Part shown: positions 1-15,155 of the stretch, in pieces
Layout: every line of letters begins with the position of its first letter
Numbering within the stretch: position 1 is the first letter of the stretch
Assembly (NCBI RefSeq): GCF_030816895.1
Contig: NZ_JAUSYL010000001.1
Span: 2,542,001 to 2,606,000 of the forward strand
Length of the DNA stretch: 64,000 nt
DNA from: Clavibacter sp. B3I6
GTDB taxonomy: Bacteria; Actinomycetota; Actinomycetes; Actinomycetales; Microbacteriaceae
Direction of reading: 5' to 3'
Notes under the pieces: model-generated
Told to the model about the DNA's origin: nothing
What the model saw: only the letters and a program-made list of their open reading frames with translations
Database searches by the model: none
Made by a program: the position numbers and the translations under genes

Positions 1-60
1 TCTCCTGTGTCAGGCGCCGCCGTCCGCGTGACGCCCCCGATCGTCAGGAAAGGCACGCAC

Positions 61-363
61 ATGAAGGCACTTCTCAACGGCGTCACCGTCGCCGAGGCTC
101 CGAAGGACGAGCTCATCCAGATCGAGGGCAACTGGTACTTCCCGCCGCAGAGCGTGGACATGTCGCTCCTCACCGAGACCTCCACGCCCTACCACTGCCC
201 GTGGAAGGGCGACACGCAGTACTACTCCGTGAAGGACGGCGAGACCCAGCTGCAGGACCGCGCCTGGTCGTACCCGACGCCCATCCCGTCGTCGTTCGAC
301 CGCGTCGGCCGCGACTACAGCGGCTACGTCGCGTTCTGGAAGGAGGTCCGCGTCAGCGAGTGA
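61..363 (+). CDS. DUF427 domain protein
   Basis: A 100-residue protein of the DUF427 family (NTP_transf_9 in Pfam), a small beta-rich fold of unknown biochemical role. The family signature is visible as TPYHCPWKGDTQYY followed by a C-terminal AFWKEVRV segment. The ATG at 61 is chosen because AGGAAAGG lies just upstream; an in-frame upstream start would add 18 residues without a ribosome binding site. It is single and convergent with the CGNR gene, with a GC-rich hairpin directly after the stop. Function unknown; family call from sequence resemblance only. Confidence 0.85.
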   Translation: MKALLNGVTVAEAPKDELIQIEGNWYFPPQSVDMSLLTETSTPYHCPWKGDTQYYSVKDGETQLQDRAWSYPTPIPSSFDRVGRDYSGYVAFWKEVRVSE

Positions 364-376
364 CGCGGATCGCCGG

Positions 377-1090
377 TCACGGCCCGGGGGCTCCGGCTCC
401 CGGGCCGTCGTCGTCCCCGGGGCCGTCCGCGGGAGCCCCGTCGGCGGGCGCGGGACGCAGCGGCGCCACGCGGGCCGGGATCCCCGTCCGCCGCTCGCGC
501 AGCTGCCGGGCGCGGTGCGCGCGCACCTTCGCGCGGTTGCCGCAGCGGCGCATCGAGCACCAGCGGCGCGTGCCGGAGCGGGTGGTGTCGAGGTAGAGCA
601 CGGTGCAGTCGTCCGCCGAGCAGCGGTGGATCCGCTCGGAGCCCGCCCCGAAGACCGCCACCGCGTCGCGCGCCGCCGAGGCGAGCGCCTGCGCGGGCCG
701 GGCGAGCGCGCGGCCGGCCTGGCGGGATCCGCCGCCGAGCGCGGGCGGCAGGTCGGGCGTCGCCGCGTAGAGGTTCAGGACGTCGACGTCCCGCGGCGCG
801 GGCTCCCGGCCGTCGGCGAGCGCGGCGGCGATGTCGCCGATCGCCTGCCGGAGCGTGCGCGCGTCGGCGAGGTCCCGCTCCGCCGGCTCCGAGACCGGCG
901 CGAGGTGCGCGCTCAGCCACGCGCCGAGCGCCGCGGCGTCGGGCAGCGCCTCGCGCGGCTCCGGGTCGCCGAGCGCGCCCGTGTACGCGAGGTCGAGGCT
1001 CACGGCGCCCGTGTCGAGGAACCAGCGGAGTCCGTCCGGGTCGGTGATCCACTGGCCCGTCGGCCGCTCGGACCCCGGCGCCCGGCTCAC
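377..1090 (-). CDS. CGNR zinc-finger (ABATE domain) protein
   Basis: A 237-residue protein with the C-terminal CGNR zinc-finger signature: HRCSADDC, then RRWCSMRRCGNRAKVRAHR, giving four cysteines for one zinc. The N-terminal part matches the stress-induced ABATE-type region usually paired with it. These proteins are thought to be DNA-binding transcriptional regulators; the targets are unknown. The GTG start at 1090 overlaps the stop of the SprT-like gene by 4 nt (GTGA), indicating translational coupling. The tail after about residue 205 is Pro/Gly/Asp-rich and probably disordered. Confidence 0.88.
   Translation of the reverse strand: MSRAPGSERPTGQWITDPDGLRWFLDTGAVSLDLAYTGALGDPEPREALPDAAALGAWLSAHLAPVSEPAERDLADARTLRQAIGDIAAALADGREPAPRDVDVLNLYAATPDLPPALGGGSRQAGRALARPAQALASAARDAVAVFGAGSERIHRCSADDCTVLYLDTTRSGTRRWCSMRRCGNRAKVRAHRARQLRERRTGIPARVAPLRPAPADGAPADGPGDDDGPGAGAPGP
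379..408. terminator. Hairpin after DUF427 gene, overlapping 3' end of CGNR gene
   Basis: ACGGCCCGGG and CCCGGGCCGT form a 10-bp stem 15 bases after the DUF427 stop. It sits inside the last codons of the convergent CGNR gene, so it could stop transcripts from the plus strand. No T-run follows. Confidence 0.45.
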
Positions 1091-1593
1091 GCGGCGCCCT
1101 CGCGCCGATCGGCGCGCGACGCGGACGCCGCCGCGCCCGACGGCACGTCGCGCTTCGTCCACGCGATCAGGTGCGCGGCGTCGAACCGGCGCGAGCAGAG
1201 GCCGCACGCGAGCGGCCGGGTGGGCTTCCGGTAGCGGAAGTGCGCGTGCCCGGCCGGGCAGGCGCCCACCCAGGGCGCGAGCTCCTCGGCGACCGCGCCC
1301 GAGTGCAGGCGCGACCCCTCGTAGCCGAGCTCGGCGGCCGTCCGCTTCCAGCGCGGGCCGTGCCCGGCACGGGATCCGGCGAGCGCGTGCGCCACCTCGT
1401 GCAGCAGCACCTGGTGGATCTCGTCGTCCGCGAAGCGCCCCGCCAGGTGCCGCGAGACGGTGATCCGCCGGTCGCCGTAGTGGCAGGCGCCCGCGCGCGT
1501 GCGGGCGTGGTCGAACGCGAAGGTCCACGACGGGTCGAGGTGCAGGGCGATGAGGGCCTCGGCCCAGATCCGCACCCGGGCGAGGTCAGCCAC
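1087..1593 (-). CDS. SprT-like zinc metalloprotease
   Basis: A 168-residue protein with HEVAHA at residues 65-70 (the HExxH zinc and catalytic motif) and a downstream GHGPRWK around residue 78 that supplies the third ligand, as in SprT/Spartan domains. A CPAGH...CGLC pair (residues 112-133) looks like a zinc ribbon. SprT-like proteins are putative proteases; the eukaryotic relative Spartan degrades DNA-protein crosslinks, but the bacterial role is not settled. Start is GTG. It lies 36 nt after the TPR gene and is coupled to the CGNR gene, so the three probably form one transcript. Confidence 0.85.
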   Translation of the reverse strand: MADLARVRIWAEALIALHLDPSWTFAFDHARTRAGACHYGDRRITVSRHLAGRFADDEIHQVLLHEVAHALAGSRAGHGPRWKRTAAELGYEGSRLHSGAVAEELAPWVGACPAGHAHFRYRKPTRPLACGLCSRRFDAAHLIAWTKRDVPSGAAASASRADRREGAA

Positions 1594-1629
1594 GGTCGGC
1601 CGCCCGCGGCCGACGGGGGAGCGGGCCCA

Positions 1630-2160
1630 TCACGCGGGCTGGGCGGCGATGCGCTCCTTGGCGACGTCGATCGCGAGCGCGGAGCTCTCGAGCTGGTCGC
1701 TCGGCAGGCCCTCGCGCGTGCGGAGCGTGTACGCGTCCTCGAAGTCGCTCAGCGCGTGGCGGTAGTCGCCGCGGTCGAAGTGCACCTTGCCGCGGTGCTG
1801 CAGCGCGAACGCCTCCAGTGCGTACCACTCGTGCGCGCGGGCCTCGTCGACGCAGCCGCCGAGGTCCTGCAGCGCGATGTCGAGCTTGCCCTGGTACTGC
1901 TGCACCTGCGCGCGGCGGATGCGGCACGCGAGCAGCGTCTCCCGGTCGCCCGTGAAGCGCGCCTGGCGCACGGCCGCGTTCGCCATGTCCCACGCCTCGT
2001 CGAGCCGGCCGAGCATGCGGAGGAGCGCCACCTTCTCGGTGATGGCGGAGAGGCTGCGGAGGTTCTCGAGCTCGTCCAGGCGCTCGCCGGCCGCCCGCAG
2101 GTCCACCTTCTCCCGGAGGGTGTCCCTGTCGTAGCCGATGATGATCGCGGTGCCTGTCAC
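1630..2160 (-). CDS. Tetratricopeptide-repeat protein
   Basis: A 176-residue all-helical protein with at least three TPR-like helix pairs, for example MLGRLDEAWDMANAAV and FDRGDYRHALSDFEDAY. TPR proteins are protein-interaction scaffolds; no catalytic motif is visible. The GTG at 2160 is the first plausible start; a GATAAT element ends 9 bases before it and there is no clear Shine-Dalgarno sequence, so the message may be nearly leaderless. It is probably the first gene of a unit with the SprT-like and CGNR genes. Specific function unknown. Confidence 0.75.
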   Translation of the reverse strand: MTGTAIIIGYDRDTLREKVDLRAAGERLDELENLRSLSAITEKVALLRMLGRLDEAWDMANAAVRQARFTGDRETLLACRIRRAQVQQYQGKLDIALQDLGGCVDEARAHEWYALEAFALQHRGKVHFDRGDYRHALSDFEDAYTLRTREGLPSDQLESSALAIDVAKERIAAQPA

Positions 2161-2170
2161 GAGGAAGAGA

Positions 2171-3355
2171 TTATCCCGCCTGGATCGGCATGAGCTCGAC
2201 CCGGAGCAGCTTGTCGTCGCCGTCGCGCGGCGTGCCGCGCCCGTCGGTGTTGCCGGTGAGCATCCGGAGCGACCCGTCGGGGGCCGCCTGCACGTCCCGG
2301 ATCCGCCCGTACTCGCGGGTGTAGAACTCGGCGACGCGGTCGTCGGGGATGGGGTCCGTGGCCACGGCGCCGGGCCGGACGACCCAGAGGCGCTGGCCGC
2401 CGAGGCCGGCCATGAAGACCGTGTCGCCCACGACGGCGATGCCGCTCGGGCTCGCGTCGTCGGTGCCCCACTGGCGCACGGGGTCGATGTAGGCGTCCGC
2501 GGCCGCGTCATCGCTCGCGCCCTCCACGACCGGCCAGCCGTAGTTCCCGCCGGGCTCGATGAGGTTCAGCTCGTCCCAGGTGTCCTGCCCGAACTCCGCC
2601 GACCAGAGGTTCCCCTCCGCGTCCCACGCGATGCCCTGCGGGTTCCGGTGGCCCATCGAGTACACGGGCGATCCCGGCGTCGGGTTGTCCTCGGCGCCCT
2701 GCCCGTCGGGCGTGAGGCGGAGGATCTTGCCGGCGAGCGAGATCGGGTCCTGCGCCGCGTCGCGGAGGTTCGCGTCGCCCGTGGTGGCGTAGAGCATGCC
2801 GTCGGGGCCGAACGCGATCCGGCCGCCGTTGTGGGTGGTGTCGCGGGGGATCCCCGTGACGACGTCCTCGGCGACGCCCAGCCCGAGCGACCCCGGCTCG
2901 CCCGTCACGGGCATCCGGACGATGCGGTTGTCCGTGGCGCTCGTGAAGTACGCGTACAGCTGCGTGCCCCCGTCGACCTCGCGCGTGGCGATGCCGAGGA
3001 GGCCGCCCTCGCCCAGGGGGCCCACGCCCGCGATCGTCCCCGCGACGCGCGTCGTGCCGTCCGCGAGCACCTCGACGATGCGGGAGGTGTCGCGCTCGCT
3101 CACGAGCAGGGCGCCGGACGGCAGCTCGGCCATCGACCACGGCGACGTGAGGCCCGTGGTGGTCGCGGTCGGCGTGCCGGAGGGGGCGACGCCCGGAGGC
3201 GCGGTGTCCGTGCTCGTGGGGGAGGGGGCCGGCGGCTCCGTCGCGCGCACGTCGACCGGCGACCCGTCGTCGTTCGTGCAGCCCGAGAGCGCGACGATCG
3301 CGGCGAGGCCGAGCACGGCGAGGCGCGCCGGGCGGGTGCGGGAGCGGCGGTTCAT
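2171..3355 (-). CDS. PQQ-type sugar dehydrogenase, lipoprotein
   Basis: A 394-residue exported protein of the glucose/sorbosone dehydrogenase (GSDH) beta-propeller family. The N-terminus is a lipoprotein signal: an Arg-rich start, a hydrophobic stretch, then LSGC with the modified Cys at residue 26. A Thr/Pro/Ser-rich linker (about residues 35-65) leads to the propeller, with family motifs such as THNGGRIAFGPDG, GHRNPQGIAWD and GGNYGWP. Family members oxidise aldose sugars with PQQ, but PQQ genes are not in this window and many actinobacterial members have no proven substrate. It follows the spermidine-synthase-like gene by 43 nt. Confidence 0.85.
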   Translation of the reverse strand: MNRRSRTRPARLAVLGLAAIVALSGCTNDDGSPVDVRATEPPAPSPTSTDTAPPGVAPSGTPTATTTGLTSPWSMAELPSGALLVSERDTSRIVEVLADGTTRVAGTIAGVGPLGEGGLLGIATREVDGGTQLYAYFTSATDNRIVRMPVTGEPGSLGLGVAEDVVTGIPRDTTHNGGRIAFGPDGMLYATTGDANLRDAAQDPISLAGKILRLTPDGQGAEDNPTPGSPVYSMGHRNPQGIAWDAEGNLWSAEFGQDTWDELNLIEPGGNYGWPVVEGASDDAAADAYIDPVRQWGTDDASPSGIAVVGDTVFMAGLGGQRLWVVRPGAVATDPIPDDRVAEFYTREYGRIRDVQAAPDGSLRMLTGNTDGRGTPRDGDDKLLRVELMPIQAG

Positions 3356-3398
3356 GGGGACTCCGGTGGTTCGGCGGGCGTCGGCGCCCGGTGCGGCC

Positions 3399-4256
3399 TC
3401 AGGGCCTGGTCTGGAAGACGCTGCGGGCGGGGGAGGGGGACGGGACGGCGGTCGCGTCGGTGACGACGGAGGCGCCGGCGATGAAGTCGGCGAGCTCGCG
3501 CCCCTCGACGACCTTGGCGGGGTGGGGGCCGCCCGCGAGCAGGCGCGGCACGAAGTCGAGCGGGAGCGGCGTGGCGGACGCCGCGAAGACGACGTTGCCG
3601 AACCGCCGCCCCTTGAGCACCTGCGTCTCCGCGAGCGCGGCCACGTGCGGCAGCACGTCCTGGATGGTCGCGGCCTGCCCGCGCGCGAAGGCGAGGCCGT
3701 GGCCGTCGGCGACGTTGACCGTGATGATCCCGCCGGGCGCGAGGAACGCGGCGGCCTCCGCGTGGAACTCGCGGCTCGTGATGTGGGCGGGCGTGCGCGC
3801 GCCGCTGAAGACGTCCACCACGATGAGGTCGACGGATCCGCGGAGCCCCTGCGGCAGCCGCCCCATGACCTCGCGCGCGTCTCCGTAGCGCAGCCGGATG
3901 GAGGCCTTCCTCGACCACGGCAGGTGCTCGCGCACGAGGTCCACGAGGTCCTGCTCGAGCTCGATGACCTGCTGGCGCGATCCCGGCCGCGTCGCCTCCA
4001 CGTAGCGCGGGATGGTGAGCGCGCCGGCTCCGAGGTGCAGCGCGGTGATCGCCTCCCCGGGCTCGCCGAGCAGGTCGATGACGTGGCCCATCCGCTGCAC
4101 GTACTCGAAGAACAGCTCGCCCGGGTCGTCCATGTTCACGTGCGACTGGGGCGTGCCGTCGACCACGAGCTGGTACGCGCCCGGCACGAAGCGGTCGGGC
4201 TCGATGACGGCCCGGTGCCCGCTCAGGGTCAGGACGGTCGACGGGTGCTCGGGCAT
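3399..4256 (-). CDS. Spermidine-synthase-like (fused-MTase fold) protein
   Basis: A 285-residue protein with a Rossmann methyltransferase/aminopropyltransferase fold. ALHLGAGALTIPRYV (about residues 68-82) is the AdoMet/decarboxy-AdoMet loop, ELEQDLVDLV gives the acidic residue after strand 2, and DLIVVDVFSGARTP contains the Asp usual in spermidine synthases. Actinobacterial proteins of this type are annotated spermidine synthase, but many lack proven activity and no other polyamine gene is nearby. The start has TAGGCT-N6-ATG and no spaced Shine-Dalgarno sequence, so it may be leaderless. Confidence 0.75.
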   Translation of the reverse strand: MPEHPSTVLTLSGHRAVIEPDRFVPGAYQLVVDGTPQSHVNMDDPGELFFEYVQRMGHVIDLLGEPGEAITALHLGAGALTIPRYVEATRPGSRQQVIELEQDLVDLVREHLPWSRKASIRLRYGDAREVMGRLPQGLRGSVDLIVVDVFSGARTPAHITSREFHAEAAAFLAPGGIITVNVADGHGLAFARGQAATIQDVLPHVAALAETQVLKGRRFGNVVFAASATPLPLDFVPRLLAGGPHPAKVVEGRELADFIAGASVVTDATAVPSPSPARSVFQTRP

Positions 4257-4262
4257 CTCCTC

Positions 4263-4268
4263 AGCCTA
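4263..4268 (-). promoter_or_regulatory. Possible leaderless -10 (TAGGCT-N6-ATG)
   Basis: On the minus strand TAGGCT ends six bases before the ATG at 4256, which would place transcription start on the A of the start codon. Confidence 0.5.
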
Positions 4269-4308
4269 GGCGTCCGCCCCGCGCACGGCCGGGCCGCGGG
4301 GCGCGCCG

Positions 4309-4977
4309 TCACCAGCCGCGCGCCCGCCAGTCGGCGATGGATCCGCGCTCGGCGCCCAGCGTCGTCGAGTCGCCGTGGCCGGGGTGGACGTGCGCGTCGT
4401 CGGGGAAGCGCGCGAACAGGCGCTCCTCGACGTCGTCGAGGAGCTGCCGGAACCTGTCCGCGTCCCCCTGCGTGCTCCCCACGCCGCCCGGGAAGAGCGA
4501 GTCGCCCGTGAAGAGGTGGGTGCTGCCGTCGCCCGGCTCCAGGACGAGCGCGACGCTCCCCGGCGTGTGGCCGCGGAGCGCGACGACCTCGAGCGCCACG
4601 CCGCCGACGGCCACCCGGTCGCCGTGCGCGAGGCGCCGGTCGGCGTCGACGGGGAGGTCGCCCGCGTCCTCCGCGCCCACGGCCGCGTCGGCGTCGGTCG
4701 CGTCGAGCACGGCCGCGAGGGCGCCGTGGTGGTCGGCGTGCCCGTGGGTGGTGACGACGACCGCGAGCCGGCCGACGGGATCCGGCTCCGCCACGAGGGC
4801 GAGCAGGCGGTCGACGTCGGCTGCCGCGTCGACGAGCAGGCGCTCGCCGGAGTCGAGGTCGGTGAGGAGGTACGCGTCGTTGTCCATGCGCCCGACGGAG
4901 GCCTTCCGGATCTCCACGTCGCCCGCCCGGTGCACGTGCGAGGGGCCGCCGGGGGACACGTGCCAGGGTGCGCTCAT
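4309..4977 (-). CDS. Metallo-beta-lactamase-fold hydrolase
   Basis: A 222-residue MBL-fold protein. THGHADHHG (His78, His80, Asp82, His83) is the HxHxDH di-metal motif; RGHTPGSVAL supplies the next His, FTGDSLFPGGVG the bridging Asp, and HPGHGDST the last His. The architecture matches glyoxalase II-like thiolesterases, but the substrate cannot be read from sequence. It is transcribed divergently from rpoB. The ATG at 4977 is preceded by TAGCCT-N6, a leaderless geometry, with no Shine-Dalgarno sequence. Confidence 0.85.
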   Translation of the reverse strand: MSAPWHVSPGGPSHVHRAGDVEIRKASVGRMDNDAYLLTDLDSGERLLVDAAADVDRLLALVAEPDPVGRLAVVVTTHGHADHHGALAAVLDATDADAAVGAEDAGDLPVDADRRLAHGDRVAVGGVALEVVALRGHTPGSVALVLEPGDGSTHLFTGDSLFPGGVGSTQGDADRFRQLLDDVEERLFARFPDDAHVHPGHGDSTTLGAERGSIADWRARGW

Positions 4978-4983
4978 GCCCGG

Positions 4984-4989
4984 AGGCTA
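4984..4989 (-). promoter_or_regulatory. Possible leaderless -10 (TAGCCT-N6-ATG)
   Basis: TAGCCT on the minus strand, six bases before the ATG of the MBL-fold gene. Confidence 0.5.
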
Positions 4990-5063
4990 CGCGCGCGCCG
5001 CGCCCCCGGAGCAGGGCGACCGGACGTTATACACCGAGACACGCCGAGGATGCAAGATTCCGC

Positions 5064-5092
5064 TGGACATGGCGCGTCGCGACCCGTATGGT
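5064..5092 (+). promoter_or_regulatory. rpoB promoter candidate P1
   Basis: TGGACA (5064-5069), 17 bp, TATGGT (5087-5092): good sigmaA-like geometry. Transcription would begin near 5099 and give a leader of about 180 nt. The 304-bp gap between the MBL gene and rpoB also holds candidate P2, a GCTCGGG/CCCGAGC hairpin (5148-5166) and the rpoB ribosome binding site; no small gene is evident in it. Confidence 0.6.
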
Positions 5093-5098
5093 GATCCT

Positions 5099-5128
5099 TT
5101 GCGCTCCCACTCCCTTTGCCTTCATATT
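5099..5128 (+). promoter_or_regulatory. rpoB promoter candidate P2
   Basis: TTGCGC (5099-5104), 18 bp, CATATT (5123-5128). Weaker than P1 but well spaced; dual promoters are common before rpoBC. Confidence 0.4.
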
Positions 5129-5281
5129 GCGGTCGGTCATCGTGTGCGCTCGGGTCGATCCCGAGCCCATCCCGCGAGGTGTGGCGAGCAACTCCATCAG
5201 GATCGGCACGGGTGACAGCCCGGGTCGGTCTCGGCGTATCGACGACATCGGAGCCCGACGGGGCCCACGGAGGTAATTTCC

Positions 5282-8770
<3,489 letters not shown>

Positions 8771-8818
8771 GCCCGCTCAAGACTTTCGACTCGAAGCTTT
8801 CCAAGGAGAGAAGGAAAA

Positions 8819-12719
<3,901 letters not shown>

Positions 12720-12746
12720 GAACGCCGGCGCGTGAGCGCACGATGA

Positions 12747-12774
12747 GAAGGGCCCCGCTCCGGCGGGGCCCTTC
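12747..12774 (+). terminator. rpoBC terminator
   Basis: A 12-bp perfect stem, GAAGGGCCCCGC/GCGGGGCCCTTC, with a TCCG tetraloop, 27 bases after the rpoC stop. The downstream tract (CTCGTCCC) is not T-rich, as is usual in high-GC actinobacteria. Confidence 0.85.
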
Positions 12775-12909
12775 CTCGTCCCCGGGACGTCCGCGGACAT
12801 CTCCGGGCGGCGGCCGCGGCCGCGGACGCGTCCCGGCCCGGTGGCGCCCGGCGATACAGTGGGCGGGACCCGGCGGCCGCCTCGCCGGGGACCCGAGGAG
12901 GCGTCGGAC

Positions 12910-13395
12910 GTGCGGATGCTGGAGGACGTGGTCCTGGCGTGGCGCGCGCACGCGCTCCGCTACGCGACCGAGTCGTCGACGACCGCGGGCGGCGGGTCCG
13001 GGTCCTGTCCGGCCTGCGACGCCTCGTTCTTCACGGACCAGGAGGCGATCCCGCGCGACGCGCCCCACACGGCGATCCACCCCCTCATCGCCGCGCTCGA
13101 GGCAGCGCGCGCCGAGGCCGCGCTCGATGCCCGGGAGCGCCTGTACCGGGAGACCCGCGGCCCCGTCTACCGCGACCACCCCTTCGGGATGCCGGCGTTC
13201 GTGGACTACGGGGAGCGGAGCGCCGAGATCCAGGACGTGGTCGACCAGGCGCTCGCGCGCGAGCTGGCGCCGCTCGCGCCCGTGATCCGCCAGGCCCTCG
13301 ACCGCTTCGTCAACCTGCGGCTGCTGGAGCTCGAGGGCGAGATCGGGCCCGTGCCCGACGGCCGCGACGGCTCGGATCCCGAACCGCTCTTCTAG
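12910..13395 (+). CDS. Hypothetical protein with CPxC motif
   Basis: A 161-residue protein I do not recognise. GTG start at 12910 with GAGGAGG upstream at good spacing. Residues about 29-42 contain SCPACDASFF, a CxxC that could bind metal or be redox-active, but no second pair is visible. The rest is predicted mostly helical, with a long amphipathic segment (residues 60-85) and a Leu-rich helix near the C-terminus; no signal peptide or membrane segment. A TACAGT element at 12855-12860 could be its -10. It stands alone between the rpoBC terminator and the ABC transporter. Confidence 0.65.
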   Translation: MRMLEDVVLAWRAHALRYATESSTTAGGGSGSCPACDASFFTDQEAIPRDAPHTAIHPLIAALEAARAEAALDARERLYRETRGPVYRDHPFGMPAFVDYGERSAEIQDVVDQALARELAPLAPVIRQALDRFVNLRLLELEGEIGPVPDGRDGSDPEPLF

Positions 13396-13596
13396 CCGGC
13401 GCGCGACGCCCCGGGAACGCGCGCGCCGTCATGCGGCGACATGGGAATACCGACACGACGTCGGCGTTGAGACCATGGCGACCGGCGCTCCCGGGATGCC
13501 GGGCGACCCGCGCGGCATCACCGCACCCACCGCACCGCACAGCACCCGCACGAGGCGATCCCGCACCGAGGATCCGCCCAGACCGCAAGGACCCCC

Positions 13597-14445
13597 ATGA
13601 CGCTCCTGTCCCGCATCCGCCCGTCCCTCGCCCTCACCGGCCTCGTCGCCGCGGCCGCCCTCGGCCTCGCCGGCTGCGCGTCGGGCGACGCGGGCACCGG
13701 ATCCGCGCCGGACGCCTCGGGCACCCCCGCCGCCGCGTCGAGCCTCGCCGACGTGCAGGCCGCGGGCGAGCTCGTCATCGGCACCGAGGGCACCTACTCG
13801 CCCTTCTCCTTCCACGAGGGCTCCGGCTCCGGCGCGCTCACCGGCTACGACGTCGAGATCGCCACGGCCGTCGCGGAGAAGCTCGGCGTGAAGCCGGTCT
13901 TCGAGGAGACCCAGTTCGACGGCATCTTCGCGGGCCTCGAGGCCGGCCGCTGGGACGTCATCGCCAACCAGATCTCCATCACGGACGAGCGCCAGGAGGT
14001 CTACGCGTTCTCCGAGCCGTACACCGTCTCGCCCGGCGTGATCATCGTCAAGGGCGCGGACTCGGGCATCTCCTCCTTCGACGACCTCGCCGGCAAGACC
14101 ACGGCGCAGTCGCTCACGAGCAACTGGAACGAGCTGGCGACCGAGAGCGGCGCCAAGGTCGAGGCCGTCGAGGGCTTCGCCCAGGCCGTGACGCTGCTGC
14201 AGCAGGGCCGCGTCGACGCGACCATCAACGACCGCCTCACCCTCCTCGACTACCAGAAGCAGCAGGGCGACTCCGACCTGCAGGTGGCCGCCGAGACCGA
14301 GGACCCGTCGCTCAGCGCGCTCGTCTTCCGCAAGGGCAGCGACGACCTCGTGGCCGCGGTCGACGAGGCCCTCGCCGACCTCCGCGCCGACGGCACGCTG
14401 GCCGCGATCTCCGACGAGTACTTCGGCGCGGACGTCACGCAGTAG
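13597..14445 (+). CDS. Amino acid ABC transporter substrate-binding lipoprotein (cystine-type)
   Basis: A 282-residue lipoprotein of the solute-binding family 3 (PBPb). The signal ends in LAGC with the lipidated Cys at residue 27. The mature part begins after an Ala/Ser/Gly-rich linker with IGTEGTYSPFSFH, then GYDVEIATAVAEKLGV and QFDGIFAGLEAGRWDVI. This pattern is close to cystine and polar amino acid binders of the TcyA/FliY type. Its permease and ATPase follow directly. The 200-bp gap before it is GC-rich; no convincing promoter is seen there, only a C-rich stretch before the GCAAGGA ribosome binding site. Confidence 0.9.
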   Translation: MTLLSRIRPSLALTGLVAAAALGLAGCASGDAGTGSAPDASGTPAAASSLADVQAAGELVIGTEGTYSPFSFHEGSGSGALTGYDVEIATAVAEKLGVKPVFEETQFDGIFAGLEAGRWDVIANQISITDERQEVYAFSEPYTVSPGVIIVKGADSGISSFDDLAGKTTAQSLTSNWNELATESGAKVEAVEGFAQAVTLLQQGRVDATINDRLTLLDYQKQQGDSDLQVAAETEDPSLSALVFRKGSDDLVAAVDEALADLRADGTLAAISDEYFGADVTQ

Positions 14446-14489
14446 CTCCCCGCGTACGCTGACGGACGAGGACGAGACGAAGGGGACGC

Positions 14490-15155
14490 ATGTCGAGGGA
14501 GTGGGACCTGTTCTGGTCGTCCTTCGGGCCGCTCGCGCTCGAGACGGTCCGCGGCACCATCCCCCTGGCCCTCGTCACGTTCGCCCTCGGGCTCGCGATC
14601 GCGCTGGGCCTCGCGCTCATGCGCCTCTACGGCAACCGGCTCGTCTCCGGCATCGCGCGCTCCTACATCTCGGTCGTGCGGGGCACGCCGCTCCTGGTGC
14701 AGCTGTTCGTGATCTTCTACGGGCTGCCGTCCATCGGCGTCGTGCTCCCGCCGTGGCCGAGCGCGGTCATCGCCCTGTCGGTCAACGTCGGCGGCTACGC
14801 GGCGGAGATCATCCGGGCGTCGATCCTCTCCGTCCCGCGCGGGCAGTGGGAGGCCGGACACACCATCGGCATGTCCCGCGCGATGACGCTCCGGCGGATC
14901 ATCGTGCCGCAGGCCGCCCGGGTGTCCGTCCCGCCGCTGTCGAACACGTTCATCAGCCTGGTGAAGGACACGTCCCTCGCCTCGGTGATCCTCGTGACCG
15001 AGCTCTTCAAGCAGGCGCAGCTCATCGCGTCCTCCACGTTCGAGTACATGCTGCTGTACCTGGAGGCGGCGCTGATCTACTGGCTCGTCTGCCTCGTGCT
15101 CTCGTTCGCGCAGACCCGCCTCGAGAGGAGGCTCGACCGGTATGTCGCCCACTGA
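14490..15155 (+). CDS. Amino acid ABC transporter permease
   Basis: A 221-residue inner-membrane permease of the His/Glu/Gln (HEAA) type with about five membrane helices. The EAA loop is visible around GQWEAGHTIGMSRAMTLRRI followed by IVPQAARVSVPPLSN, which contacts the ATPase. RGTPLLVQLFVIFYGLP is the usual family motif. It lies 44 nt after the binding protein with an AAGGGG ribosome binding site and overlaps the ATPase start by 14 nt. TACGCT at 14455-14460 might be an internal -10. Confidence 0.92.
   Translation: MSREWDLFWSSFGPLALETVRGTIPLALVTFALGLAIALGLALMRLYGNRLVSGIARSYISVVRGTPLLVQLFVIFYGLPSIGVVLPPWPSAVIALSVNVGGYAAEIIRASILSVPRGQWEAGHTIGMSRAMTLRRIIVPQAARVSVPPLSNTFISLVKDTSLASVILVTELFKQAQLIASSTFEYMLLYLEAALIYWLVCLVLSFAQTRLERRLDRYVAH

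Noticed and set aside
1..60. Longer N-terminus for the DUF427 protein starting near position 7
   Set aside because: No ribosome binding site, and the family begins near the ATG at 61, which has AGGAAAGG.
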